Shown: positions 36,501 through 43,719 of the stretch, in pieces
Numbering within the stretch: position 1 is the first letter of the stretch
Layout: each line of letters starts with the position of its first letter
DNA from: Candidatus Accumulibacter iunctus
GTDB taxonomy: Bacteria; Pseudomonadota; Gammaproteobacteria; Burkholderiales; Rhodocyclaceae
DNA: 64,000 bases
Assembly (NCBI GenBank): GCA_002345025.1
Contig: DDUX01000154.1
Span: 1-64,000 of the forward strand
Direction: 5' to 3'
Translations under genes and position numbers: made by a program
The notes under the pieces: model-generated
Seen by the model: the letters and a program-made list of their open reading frames with translations, nothing else
Told to the model about the DNA's origin: nothing
The model's database searches: none

Positions 36501-36681
36501 CCGGCGCCGTCGCTCCCGGCCACAGCGTGCGCACGACCATCGCCTTGAAGGTGAAGTCCGGGTCCTCGGCGCGGCCGAGCCGGAAGTACGAGAAGACGCC
36601 TGCGAGCATCAGCACGACCATCAGGTAGGCAACGAGCGAGCGGTGGCGCAGCGCCCACTCGGAGAGATTGGGCGGCGTCAT
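33577..36681 (-). CDS. RND efflux transporter, inner-membrane pump
   Basis: 1034 residues, the usual size of an AcrB-like pump: 12 membrane helices and two large periplasmic loops. The first helix block is RHRSLVAYLMVVLMLAGVFSYFRLGRAEDPDF, in which GRAEDPDF marks the branch of pumps distinct from classical multidrug AcrB (those have PxIAPP). LSIPLVLAVTFLLMYAFGIDLQRISLGALVIALGLLVDDAIIAVEMM carries the conserved DD of helix 4 (core ALGLLVDDAIIAVEMM). NSVILVDQIEQ is in helix 10. It is driven by protons and needs an outer-membrane channel not encoded here. It overlaps the adaptor gene by 4 bp. Confidence 0.95.
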   Translation of the reverse strand: MTPPNLSEWALRHRSLVAYLMVVLMLAGVFSYFRLGRAEDPDFTFKAMVVRTLWPGATAPEVQLQITERIEKKLQEVPWVDVLRSQTRPGESLITVLLKDYTPKKEVPDSWYQVRKKIGDMRHTLPQGVVGPFLNDEFGDTFVTIFALTGDGFDLAALRREADRIGRELRQLPDVKKIELFGVQDERIYIEVSHAKLATLGLNPLAIFDALQRQNAMTPSGFYETPSDRVRIRVSGDFESVENIREIGIQAAGRLFRLGDIASVERGFADPPTPRMRVQGHDAIGIGIAMNRGGDVIRLGERLHAARERLQRQLPVGIDLHVVADQPEIVRQSMNLFMSSLAEAVVIVLVVSFISLGLRTGAVVALSIPLVLAVTFLLMYAFGIDLQRISLGALVIALGLLVDDAIIAVEMMVVKMEQGWDRFRAATFAYTSTAFPMLTGTLITAVGFMPVGLARSGAGEYTFSIFAVVSIALLVSWVVAVVFTPYLGYLVLDAAKLQRAAAEHGADPYQTPFYRRVRGSVEWCLRHRWLVIGATLLAFVAALAGLSLGVQKQFFPASSRSEVLVDLWLPNGSSLKATEAYARRVEELLAEPDMARSIRHYASYVGNGSPRFYLPLDQQLFNDGFAQFVITTHDIAAREDLRRRLEQRFADEGGEWSGLRTRVLRLENGPPVGFPVVFRVSGEDIGELRRVAAEVAAVMRGSPHLKEVNFDWNELGKSIRVDIDQDRARALGISSQELAAFLNSMLTGIAVTQMREGDQLIDVVARAAGDERARISALADINIHTGSGRYVPLAQLAKISYELEEPVIARRNRLPTVTVRADIRDGMQAPAATARIDPLLDPLRERLPPGFRIEAGGATEESAKGENSIKAVMPLMLVSVITLLMIQLQNVGRMLLVLLTAPLGLIGVAAALLIFQVPFGFVANLGVIALSGMIMRNSVILVDQIEQDRKAGMPPWEAIVGSTVRRFRPIMLTAAASILAMIPLTRSVFWGPMAVAIMGGLIVATLLTLLFLPALYAACYRISPAAARDHGASG

Positions 36682-37781
36682 CGCGCCGCCGGATCGGCCG
36701 CGCGGCTGCCCGGCGGCGTGCCGCGGCGGTCGGGTTGCTCGATGACGCGCACGCGTTCGCCGCTGCTCAGCTTGTGCACGCCGGCGACGACGATCCGCTC
36801 ACCGGCGGCGGCGCCGCTGGCGAGAATCGCGCTGTCCTCGCGGTAGGCGGCGATGGCGACCGGCCGCAGGCTGACGATCTGATCCGCGTCGACCACCCAG
36901 AGGGCCGGTTGTCCCGCGTGCTGGAAGACCGCCGTCAGCGGCACGCTCAGGCGGCTGCTGCCTTCCTGGCGCAGGAAGCGGACCGTCGCCGTCATGCCGA
37001 GCAGGACGCGGGCATCGGGCTGGCGGATCGCCACCCGTGCCGCATAGGTGCGTGTCACCGGGTCGGCCACTGGCGACAGCTCTCGCAGCGTTCCGGCGTA
37101 GTGCGCCTGCGCGTCGGCCCAGAGGCTGATTTCGGCGGCGCCGAGCGAACGCAGCTCGGGCATGCGCGCCTCGGGAATCGAGATCGCCACCTCGAGCGTG
37201 TCGGCGCGCGCCAGGCGCATGATGGTCTGGCCGGCGGCCACCACCTGTCCGACCTCGCCGGTGATCAGGCCGATGACGCCGGCCTGGTCGGCGCGCAGCA
37301 CGGTGTACGAGGACTGATTGCGCGCCAGTTCGGCCTGTGCGCGGGCCGCCCGGTAGGCGCTTTCCTTGCCGTCGAGCGCCGCCTGGCTGACGAAGTTCTG
37401 CGCGCGCAGATGGCGCCAGCGCTGCACGTCGGCAGCGGCGAGTTCGAGTTGCGCACTGGCGGCTTCGACGGACAGCAGGCTGTCCGCCGGGTCGATCCTC
37501 GCCAGGACCTGCCCTGCCGTGACGATGGCGCCGGCATCGACCGGCCGGGCCGTGATCTTGCCCGGAATGCGGAAGGCGAGCGGTGTTTCGTGGCGCGAGC
37601 GGACCTCACCCGAATAGCTCAGGGTCTCGTCGCCGGCGGTCTCGCCGAGGACGCGTGTCAGTACCGGTCGCGGTGGTTCGGGTGCTGCTGCTTCCCGGCC
37701 GCAGCCGGCGAGCGCAGCGAACAGCAGCAGCGCGGGCAACAGCCGCAGGCGCAGCGGCGATGACGCGTGGCGGACTCTCAC
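36678..37781 (-). CDS. RND efflux periplasmic adaptor (lipoprotein)
   Basis: 367 residues from the GTG at 37781, which overlaps the TetR stop (GTGA) and puts a lipoprotein signal at the N-terminus: LRLLPALLLFAALAGCGRE, lipobox LAGC. Barrel-sandwich and hairpin domains are visible (LAFRIPGKITARPVDAGAIVTAGQVLARIDPAD, core GKITARPVDAGAIVTAGQVL; VSQAALDGKESAYRAARAQAELA for the helical hairpin). A longer ATG-started frame runs through the tetR gene and is rejected. It links the RND pump to an outer-membrane channel. Confidence 0.93.
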   Translation of the reverse strand: MRVRHASSPLRLRLLPALLLFAALAGCGREAAAPEPPRPVLTRVLGETAGDETLSYSGEVRSRHETPLAFRIPGKITARPVDAGAIVTAGQVLARIDPADSLLSVEAASAQLELAAADVQRWRHLRAQNFVSQAALDGKESAYRAARAQAELARNQSSYTVLRADQAGVIGLITGEVGQVVAAGQTIMRLARADTLEVAISIPEARMPELRSLGAAEISLWADAQAHYAGTLRELSPVADPVTRTYAARVAIRQPDARVLLGMTATVRFLRQEGSSRLSVPLTAVFQHAGQPALWVVDADQIVSLRPVAIAAYREDSAILASGAAAGERIVVAGVHKLSSGERVRVIEQPDRRGTPPGSRAADPAAR

Positions 37782-38449
37782 GAATGGTCTCCCGCCGGCC
37801 GCAGGCCGCACAGCAGCAACTCGAAATGCGTCTCGAGGTAGGCCTCGGGCGACACCTCGTGCCCGCACAGGCGCAGCGAGAAGCGCGAGATCGCCAGCAT
37901 CAGCAGCGGCGCGATGATCACGTCGATCGCCGCCTCGACATTCAACGGTCGAAACTCGCCACTTTCGATGCCACGTTCGAGCGCCTGCCGCAACAGCGCA
38001 TGGCCGCGGCTGATCACCCGCTCGCGGTAGTAATCGGCGATCTCGGGGAAGTTCCTCGCTTCTGAAATGATCAGATTGCTGACGCCGGCCAGCGCAGTGC
38101 TGCCGATCTGCTGCCACCAGCCGAGCAGCAGCTCGTGCAGCAGCTCGGCAGCCGGTCCCCGATGGGCCGCGATTCGTTCCTCGGCAGCCAGCAGCGCCGC
38201 CACCATGCCGTCCTCGATCACCGCCTTGAACAGCGCTTCCTTGCTCGGGAAGTAGAGATAGAGGGTGCCCTTCGAGACCCCGGCGCGGCGCGCGACATCG
38301 TCGAGCCGGGTGGCAGCGAAACCCTTGTCGACAAAGAGTTCCAATCCCGCTGCCAGCAGTTCGGAGGGGCGCGCGTCCTTGCGCCGGCGGCGAGTCGAAG
38401 CCTCACCCGGCGAGGGGGACGAAGACTCGTGATGGGCCGTGGGATGCAT
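37778..38449 (-). CDS. TetR/AcrR family repressor of the efflux operon
   Basis: 223 residues. After a 25-residue polar N-terminus comes the TetR DNA-binding domain: LLAAGLELFVDKGFAATRLDDVARRAGVSKGTLYLYFPSKEALFKAV, with the HTH core VARRAGVSKGTLYLYFPSKE at about 53-72. The C-terminal ligand domain is helical. It is the first gene of an operon with the adaptor and pump (4-bp overlap), and a palindromic operator lies directly upstream, so autorepression is expected. Confidence 0.93.
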   Translation of the reverse strand: MHPTAHHESSSPSPGEASTRRRRKDARPSELLAAGLELFVDKGFAATRLDDVARRAGVSKGTLYLYFPSKEALFKAVIEDGMVAALLAAEERIAAHRGPAAELLHELLLGWWQQIGSTALAGVSNLIISEARNFPEIADYYRERVISRGHALLRQALERGIESGEFRPLNVEAAIDVIIAPLLMLAISRFSLRLCGHEVSPEAYLETHFELLLCGLRPAGDHS

Positions 38450-38464
38450 TCGTTCTGGTTAGTG

Positions 38465-38478
38465 ACTGACTGGTCAGT
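38465..38478 (-). promoter_or_regulatory. Palindromic operator upstream of the TetR gene
   Basis: ACTGACTGGTCAGT (6-nt arms, 2-nt centre) lies 16 nt before the TetR start, embedded in TGACTGACTGGTCA, a pattern typical of AcrR/TetR operators. On the plus strand it is followed by TATAAC. Confidence 0.65.
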
Positions 38479-38562
38479 AATATAACGGTCATCGCTGCGG
38501 CAGTCAAATCCAGCGCCGGGATCATCGAGCTGACGCTCGAACAGTCGTTCTGACGATCCCAG

Positions 38563-39612
38563 TCACTTCAACCCGTACCAAACACCGCGTCCACTGCCAT
38601 GCTGCTCCAGATGGTTGCGCCCGGTCAGGTCGCGGAAGTGCTGCTTGAGGGTATTGCGGCTGGCTCCGGTCAGTTTGATCGCATCCATCATCGTGACGCG
38701 CCCATGTTCGCGGGCAAATTCGACGATCTGCAGTGACAGTTCGGGCAGCGCGGCCAGCACGATCCTCTCGCGCTCGACCTTCTTCTCCAGGCGCCGAACC
38801 TGTTCGGCCAGCGAGCGCAAGAAGAACACCAGCCAGGGCTGCCAGTTGGGAGCCCTCGCGCGGATGGTGCCCTGTGTCTGGCGCAGGGCCAGGTAATAGG
38901 CTTCCTTGTTCAGCTCGATCACACGCTCCAGCGAGCTGTACGGCACATGGGCGTAACCGGCCTGGAGCAGCAGCAGGGTCGTCAGCACCCGGCTCAAACG
39001 TCCGTTGCCATCCTGGAAAGGGTGAATTTCCAGAAACACCACCACGAAGATCGCGATGATCAACAAGGGGTGCAGATGCCTCTTCTCCCGTTCGTCGTTC
39101 ACCCACGACGCCAATTCGGCCATTAAACGTGGCGTGTCAAACGGTGTGGCGGTCTCGAAAACGATGCCGATCTGTGTCCCTTTTTCATCGAAGGCGGCGA
39201 CGCTGTTTGAATTCGTCTTGTACTGCCCCCGGTGGCGCGTATCCCTTTCACTGTGGCGCAGCAGGATCTGGTGCAGTTGCTTGATGTGGTTCTCGTTGAC
39301 GGGGATGTCCTGCCACGAGCTGAACACCAGATGCATCAGTTCAGCGTAACCGGCCACTTCCTGCTCGTCACGGGTGTCAAAGGACTGGATGGCCAGATTG
39401 GAGAGCAGGCGCTCGACCTCGCGGTCAGTCAGCTTGCTGCCCTCGATACGCGTGGACGAACCGATGCTTTCGATGGTCGCAACCCGCCGCAGCGCCGAAA
39501 GGCGATCCGGTGCGAGGGTTCCCAAGGCCCGCCAGGCGCCTTTGAATTCGTCGATCCGGGCAATCAGGCTCAGGATCTCGGGTGTGATCTGGAGGGTGTC
39601 TGAACGTAGCAT
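38563..39612 (-). CDS. Fic family protein (class II, self-inhibited) with C-terminal winged helix
   Basis: 349 residues from the ATG at 39612 (MLRSDTLQIT). The Fic active site HPFQDGNGRLSR begins at H197, matching the consensus that transfers AMP or another nucleotide to target hydroxyls. The N-terminal inhibitory helix motif S/TxxxE(G/N) is at S53-E57-G58 (SSTRIEGS), so the enzyme is of the class regulated in cis. The last 60 residues (MMDAIKLTGASRNTLKQHFRDLTG) form a winged-helix DNA-binding domain. An in-frame upstream ATG at 39642 lies inside the inverted repeat and is rejected. The gene is single, and its target is unknown. Confidence 0.93.
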   Translation of the reverse strand: MLRSDTLQITPEILSLIARIDEFKGAWRALGTLAPDRLSALRRVATIESIGSSTRIEGSKLTDREVERLLSNLAIQSFDTRDEQEVAGYAELMHLVFSSWQDIPVNENHIKQLHQILLRHSERDTRHRGQYKTNSNSVAAFDEKGTQIGIVFETATPFDTPRLMAELASWVNDEREKRHLHPLLIIAIFVVVFLEIHPFQDGNGRLSRVLTTLLLLQAGYAHVPYSSLERVIELNKEAYYLALRQTQGTIRARAPNWQPWLVFFLRSLAEQVRRLEKKVERERIVLAALPELSLQIVEFAREHGRVTMMDAIKLTGASRNTLKQHFRDLTGRNHLEQHGSGRGVWYGLK

Positions 39613-39626
39613 GAAACCAATAGTAA

Positions 39627-39680
39627 ACCCATTAACACCCATTTTGAAGCCGAGCGGCCTAGGAATGGGTGTAAATGGGT
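39627..39680 (-). promoter_or_regulatory. Large inverted repeat upstream of fic, probable operator
   Basis: ACCCATTAACACCCATT (39627-39643) and AATGGGTGTAAATGGGT (39664-39680) are complementary over 17 nt with one central mismatch, and are separated by 20 nt. Each arm itself contains two ACCCATT half-sites, giving four copies in all. It starts 15 nt before the fic start codon. The winged-helix end of the Fic protein is an obvious candidate ligand. Confidence 0.65.
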
Positions 39681-39735
39681 AATTTCTTGCTTTGCTCTGA
39701 ATCGAACGCCTTAGGCGTCGGGTGTTGGTCAGCAA

Positions 39736-39833
39736 GTTTCAATCCACGCGCGCCCGTGAGCCGCGCGACCGTTGGTTGTGAGCGAAACGACGGCGAAGAA
39801 CGCGTTTCAACCCACGCGCGCGAGCAAGTCGAC
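39736..39833 (-). CRISPR. Decayed two-repeat CRISPR relic (GTGGATTGAAAC type)
   Basis: Two repeat-like units, 39736-39769 (34 nt) and 39804-39833 (30 nt), share GTTTCAA(T/C)CCACGCGCG and flank a 34-nt spacer-like segment (39770-39803). Read on the minus strand both end in GTGG(A/G)TTGAAAC, the ending that gives the (A/G)UUGAAAC 5' handle common in type I-B/I-C/III repeats, and unit 1 starts with GTCGCGC. The internal parts have diverged. No further units lie one period to either side. This repeat is unrelated to the active array at 53495. Confidence 0.6.
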
Positions 39834-39923
39834 GCTGAACCGTCTGGAACATGCTCCGGAGGCGGATCACGACGATCGCGACCACAGGGTTGCCCACGAC
39901 CGGGGACGGTAGGCCAGCATTTT

Positions 39924-40010
39924 GTGAACGGGTTCATCGCAGCGCACGAGAGGGCGCCGGACGAGACTGTCCTGCACCTGGACGCGATCGACCTGGATCA
40001 CAACTCGCTA
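39924..40010 (+). pseudogene. Short fragment resembling an IS1380-type transposase
   Basis: In frame from about 39924, FVNGFIAAHERAPDETVLHLDAIDLD aligns by eye to the IS1380 transposase region around the first catalytic aspartate (FI...H...P.E.VL.LDA.D). The core shown is ERAPDETVLHLDAIDLD. The frame has no upstream or downstream continuation. The rest of the 577-bp gap 39612-40188 shows only the CRISPR relic, an A-run (CCAAAAAAATTGG near 40118) and no gene. Confidence 0.35.
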
Positions 40011-40188
40011 TCGGGGCTAGAGAGGACTGGTGATGGTGTCTGTGCAGGTAATGTAGGTGTCTGCTGATGTCTGCGCTGTTCGATTCCACGGTTGGAAACG
40101 GCACCGGTGTCCTTGCCAAAAAAATTGGTGAGTGGGTTGAAAGAGTGATTGAAATCCAGGGACTTCTTGCGCCACCCCGTTCGGCCAA

Positions 40189-41109
40189 TTAAAGCATCGC
40201 GTCATGAAGCCGCCATCCGTCCCCTGCCCGCCATGTCATGGCGTAACTGTCCCTCGCGGCGACCGACCCCAGCAGCGGCAATAGAAAATTTCGCAGATCG
40301 GCGATCACTGCCGCCAGCGGGATCAGAGCGATGGCGTTCTTGTGCAGGAACGCCTGCCATTGTTTTTCCTTCTGAGCGTCGTTGATGAACTCGTCACTCA
40401 ACCCGATCGGCACACCCATGGGAATCGCGGTGCGCCGACGCTCGAACGTGGCCGCGACGGCCCGCGACAACACCGTGCCGTCGAAGTCCGAATGCTTTGC
40501 CAGCACCCAGAGGTCGAAGAAATCCTTCATCCGGCTGTTCAGCATGCCGAGCGACGTCAGCGCCTCCAACTTCTCCGCAATGACCGTGTAACGAGGATAG
40601 GCGCGGAGTTGCGGCGCGGGCATCTCGCCAAGGAGGACGGGGTAGTGGACGTCCTCCGGGCCTGGTACGACGGCATCCCCGAATCCGATGTCGACCCGCA
40701 CTGGGCAACGGGCACTGTCCAGCAGCCCCATGAGCGTCACCCGAAAGCCGGCATAGTGCGCCTCCTTGCGGATCTCGACGGCCGTCACGGAATCAGGCTG
40801 AAACACGATGCCGTCCTCAACCTCAATGCGGCAGATGTCCTGGAAGACCTTTGCCAGATGAGGAATCTCGGCTGATCCGAACCCAAGGAAATCGGCATCG
40901 TGGGTGGGCCGATGCGGCACGTCGAACCACAGGTCGAACAGCAACGCGCCCTTGAGCAGAAACTGGTCGCGCTGATCCGAGATGCTCAAGCGGTAGAGCA
41001 GGCGCTCCAGCGCATAGCGGGTTAGCAACAGATTGTAGTCCAGCCTATCGGCGCGGGCCTTGTTGAGCAGTCGATCCCGGATGGAGGCTCCAATATTCCG
41101 GACCGTCAT
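40189..41109 (-). CDS. abiEii: AbiEii-type nucleotidyltransferase toxin
   Basis: 306 residues from the ATG at 41109, which overlaps the abiEi stop (ATGA). Nucleotidyltransferase fold: FLLKGALLFDLWFDVPHRPTHDADFLGFG contains the G-(S/G)x...D-x-D signature (KG at 53-54, D71 and D73; core PHRPTHDADFLGFG). The YTVIAEKLEALTSLGMLNSRMKDFFDLWVL block (core IAEKLEALTSLGMLNSRMKD) is the usual later motif. Family members transfer nucleotides to tRNA ends and arrest growth during phage infection (type IV toxin-antitoxin). The longer frame beginning at 41154 lies inside abiEi. Confidence 0.92.
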   Translation of the reverse strand: MTVRNIGASIRDRLLNKARADRLDYNLLLTRYALERLLYRLSISDQRDQFLLKGALLFDLWFDVPHRPTHDADFLGFGSAEIPHLAKVFQDICRIEVEDGIVFQPDSVTAVEIRKEAHYAGFRVTLMGLLDSARCPVRVDIGFGDAVVPGPEDVHYPVLLGEMPAPQLRAYPRYTVIAEKLEALTSLGMLNSRMKDFFDLWVLAKHSDFDGTVLSRAVAATFERRRTAIPMGVPIGLSDEFINDAQKEKQWQAFLHKNAIALIPLAAVIADLRNFLLPLLGSVAARDSYAMTWRAGDGWRLHDAML

Positions 41110-41714
41110 CCCAGGCTTTCCAGGTAGGGACGCATCACGTTGGCGACACGGCAAACCTTGGCGTAGCGCCAGATGTCGTCACTGGTTACGCGTTTCTCGT
41201 GCCATGCCTCACGTAGCGCTTCCAGGGCAACGTCAAGGCCGATCTTGTTGCGGTATTTAAAGCAGTCGGCGACGGTCTTCGCGACGCAGGTGACGCGGAC
41301 GGTCACCCTGTCCACGGCATGTTCCTCGACACCCTCGGTGAGTGCCGCACCCGAAAAGCGGACGATGCGTAGCGGCGGGTAATCGAGCTTCGGCGCGATG
41401 GACTTGTTCTCGATAGCCAGCCACACTGCAAACGGGGCCTGGGTGGTCAGGCCATGAAAACGAAGTGCCGAGAGTAGGCAGACGATTCCTTTGGGCACCC
41501 GGCGCGCCACTTCTGCCAGCGCCCCGTGGGCGGAAACCTCTCGCCCGGGCAGCCCGTAGAGACCCCGTCCAACGCGCTCCAGTTGCCCACGGCAAACGGC
41601 ACGTGTCAGGGAAACCCGGGAGATTCCCAGAGGTGCCAGATCACACGGGCGGATCAGCCCTTGGGATCGCGCCAAGTCGATCAGCCTCTCGGCAACGTTG
41701 TTCATGTCGGGCAT
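41106..41714 (-). CDS. abiEi: AbiEi antitoxin
   Basis: 202 residues from MPDMNNVAERL; M9 of the longest frame (41705) is an alternative. An N-terminal winged helix (LIRPCDLAPLGISRVSLTRAVCRGQLERVGRGLYGLPG, core LERVGRGLYGLPG) is followed by the AbiEi antitoxin domain with VCLLSALRFHGLTTQ and VYTVAKTVADCF-like text (here VTCVAKTVADCFKYRNKIG). It neutralises AbiEii and, by family precedent, represses the operon by binding inverted repeats, one of which lies at 41727-41754. Confidence 0.92.
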   Translation of the reverse strand: MPDMNNVAERLIDLARSQGLIRPCDLAPLGISRVSLTRAVCRGQLERVGRGLYGLPGREVSAHGALAEVARRVPKGIVCLLSALRFHGLTTQAPFAVWLAIENKSIAPKLDYPPLRIVRFSGAALTEGVEEHAVDRVTVRVTCVAKTVADCFKYRNKIGLDVALEALREAWHEKRVTSDDIWRYAKVCRVANVMRPYLESLG

Positions 41715-41726
41715 GGTGGGCCATAA

Positions 41727-41754
41727 CATCGGTAAATGTCAATAATTGCCGATG
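41727..41754 (-). promoter_or_regulatory. Inverted repeat upstream of abiE, probable AbiEi operator
   Basis: CATCGGTAA (41727-41735) and TTGCCGATG (41746-41754) form 9-nt arms with one mismatch, 13 nt before the abiEi start. The centre (ATGTCAATAA) is AT-rich. Confidence 0.7.
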
Positions 41755-42020
41755 ACGTGGAACACGTCGTGGTGCGGCACACCCAAACCGACTTCGATCC
41801 TATCGCAGCTGTCGGAGCGAAAGATGAGGCCATTCCGGGCAAGCAACGCCAGAGAGAAAGATGGCCCGGAGCGAGTGGAATATGACAAATCAAATCGGTC
41901 TTGCTTTGTCGACGTGCCCCACCTCAATTTTCGGCCAGGCAACACCGGTTACGTTTGCGTATCCACACATAAAACGAGGCATACTGCCCGAGAAGACGAG
42001 ACGAGCAGGAAGCAATAGAC
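41755..42020. other. Intergenic region between abiE and the WYL regulator
   Basis: 266 bp between divergent genes. Short open frames on both strands show no family features and look accidental. It must hold the promoter of the WYL gene; CATACT at 41980-41985 with TTGCGT at 41955-41960 is a weak candidate (19-nt spacing). Confidence 0.4.
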
Positions 42021-43055
42021 ATGACTGGAATCAACCGCACCGACCGCTTGCGCCAGATCCAGGGACTACTCAGCCCCCGCCGCGTCACTTGCCGAAGTGA
42101 ACTGATGGAAAAGTTCGGCATCTCTCGCGCCACCCTTGGTCGGGACATCCAGGAGTTGCGAGACCGCTTCCAGGTTCCCATTGACTACGACCCGGAATAC
42201 GGCGGCTACCGACTCGGCGCTCCTGAAGAAGCCGGAGGCCAGTTCGAACTGCCACACATGTGGTTCTCTGCGGAAGAGATCCACGCGCTCCTGACCATGC
42301 AGCATCTCCTGAGCAACCTCGACACCAGCGGCCTGCTGGGGAGCCAGATCAAGCCACTGCTCAATCGTTTGACGAAACTGCTGGGAGCGGGTGACAACCC
42401 GAGCGCGGAAGTGGCTCGCCGAATCCGAATAGAAACCGTCGCTGCCCGATCCTACCGCCTGGAACATTTCCAGGCCGTGGGCAGTGGTCTATTGCGACGG
42501 CGCCGGCTGGTGATCGGCTACCATGCCCGCGGCACAGACGAGCACACCCGGCGCGAAGTATCGCCTCAGCGCCTGGTGCACTATCGGGACAACTGGTATC
42601 TCGACGCTTGGTGCCACCTGCGCAACCAGCTGCGCGCATTCGCCGTCGACGCGATCCGCGATGTCCGGGTGCTCGATCGACCGGCCGTCGACATCGACGA
42701 CACTGAGCTGGATCGGGAATTGGGTAGTGGCTACGGCATTTTCTCGGGCGCCTCGGTGCTCTGGGCCAAGCTACTCTTCAGCGCCGAGCGCGCACGGTGG
42801 GTAGCCAATGAAAAGTGGCACCCGGCCCAGCGGGGCCGTTTCCTGGACGACGGACGCTATTGGCTATCCCTTCCCTACAGCCGCGAGCCGGAACTTATCA
42901 TGGACATCCTGCGCCATGGCCGTCACGTGACGGTACTGGCCCCCGACTCGCTGCGCGACGCAGTTCAGCAGGAGCACCTCGCGGCGAGCAAGAATCTGGG
43001 CGCGTGCTCACAAATTGAGCCTGCCGACCTTCACAATCAGGACAAAGAGGCGTGA
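42021..43055 (+). CDS. WYL-domain transcriptional regulator (YafY-like), CRISPR-associated
   Basis: 344 residues. N-terminal HTH: DRLRQIQGLLSPRRVTCRSELMEKFGISRATLGRDIQELRD (core MEKFGISRATLGRDIQELRD, about 29-48). The WYL domain is centred at about residues 150-215 (VIGYHARGTDEHTRREVSPQ, then YRDNWYLDAWCHLRNQLRAF). A C-terminal WCX-like extension follows. WYL proteins bind nucleic acid or nucleotide ligands and often control CRISPR-cas or phage-defence genes. It lies 58 nt upstream of the orphan cas6 in the same direction, so it is probably a left-over regulator of the older CRISPR system, and may now act on either. Confidence 0.9.
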   Translation: MTGINRTDRLRQIQGLLSPRRVTCRSELMEKFGISRATLGRDIQELRDRFQVPIDYDPEYGGYRLGAPEEAGGQFELPHMWFSAEEIHALLTMQHLLSNLDTSGLLGSQIKPLLNRLTKLLGAGDNPSAEVARRIRIETVAARSYRLEHFQAVGSGLLRRRRLVIGYHARGTDEHTRREVSPQRLVHYRDNWYLDAWCHLRNQLRAFAVDAIRDVRVLDRPAVDIDDTELDRELGSGYGIFSGASVLWAKLLFSAERARWVANEKWHPAQRGRFLDDGRYWLSLPYSREPELIMDILRHGRHVTVLAPDSLRDAVQQEHLAASKNLGACSQIEPADLHNQDKEA

Positions 43056-43113
43056 CGCCCTCACACGAATCCGCATCCCGGCACAACCGAAACCCTTGGA
43101 GCCAATCGCAATC

Positions 43114-43719
43114 ATGGAATCACCCAGGATAGACCTCCTTTTTCCGCTGCATGGCCATGAAATTCCCCTGGATCACGGCTATGCGCTGTACGCTGCGCTA
43201 TCCCATGCGCTCGAATCCGCGACCGACCCCTGGCTGCACACACGAGAGGATGTGGGTTTGCACCTCATCCGAGGGAGCTATCGTGGAAAGGGCCGCTTGG
43301 CGCTGAGCCCCGCATCGCGGATTGCCATCCGCCTGCCGGTAACGCTGGTCCACAAGTTCCTTCTCCTGGCGGGCCAACAACTGACGCTGGGTACCGACCC
43401 GCTGCGCTTGGGAATCCCTCAACCCCAAGCCCTCCAGCCTGCTCCCGCGCTCTACGCCCACTTGGTCACCACCCGTAACGGCCAGGATGAGAGTCGGTTC
43501 GACACCGAAATGGCTCACCAATTGGCCGAACTGGCGATTCGAGGTAGCCCGCAACGTGGTCCCCGACGAAGTTTCACGATCAAGGACAGGAAAGTCGTTG
43601 CTCACACGCTGCTGGTCAGCGAATTGACGGCAGAGGAATCCATACGGCTGCAGGAACATGGGCTGGGAGGAAGACGGAAGCTGGGGTGTGGAGTGTTTGT
43701 ACCATGGCAAACGAGATGA
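43114..43719 (+). CDS. cas6: Cas6 endoribonuclease of the Cmx6/MYXAN type (orphan)
   Basis: 201 residues from the ATG at 43114. The start IDLLFPLHGHEIPLDHGYALYAALS is the beginning of the Cmx6 family (core PLHGHEIPLDHGYALYAAL), and the C-terminal glycine-rich RNA-binding loop LGGRRKLGCGVFVPW is typical of Cas6 proteins. It would cut precursor crRNA of a system different from type I-E, which has its own Cas6e at 51294. No other effector genes of that system remain except a cas3 fragment that overlaps it. The reading frame is intact, suggesting recent loss of partners or continued use. Family name rests on my recall of the N-terminal pattern. Confidence 0.75.
   Translation: MESPRIDLLFPLHGHEIPLDHGYALYAALSHALESATDPWLHTREDVGLHLIRGSYRGKGRLALSPASRIAIRLPVTLVHKFLLLAGQQLTLGTDPLRLGIPQPQALQPAPALYAHLVTTRNGQDESRFDTEMAHQLAELAIRGSPQRGPRRSFTIKDRKVVAHTLLVSELTAEESIRLQEHGLGGRRKLGCGVFVPWQTR

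Noticed and set aside
36735..37763. Long plus-strand frame (342 codons) opposite the RND adaptor
   Set aside because: It is antisense to a clear adaptor gene, has His/Arg-rich text typical of GC-rich shadows and no family motif.
39770..39803. Spacer-like segment of the old relic (minus strand, starting GCGTTCTT) matches 8 nt inside abiEii near 40334
   Set aside because: An 8-nt match in GC-rich DNA is expected by chance in 64 kb, it lies in coding sequence, not at a promoter, and the match stops after the eighth base.
41746..42018. 90-codon plus-strand frame between abiE and the WYL gene
   Set aside because: It starts inside the abiE operator, has no family features, and overlaps an equally open minus-strand frame.
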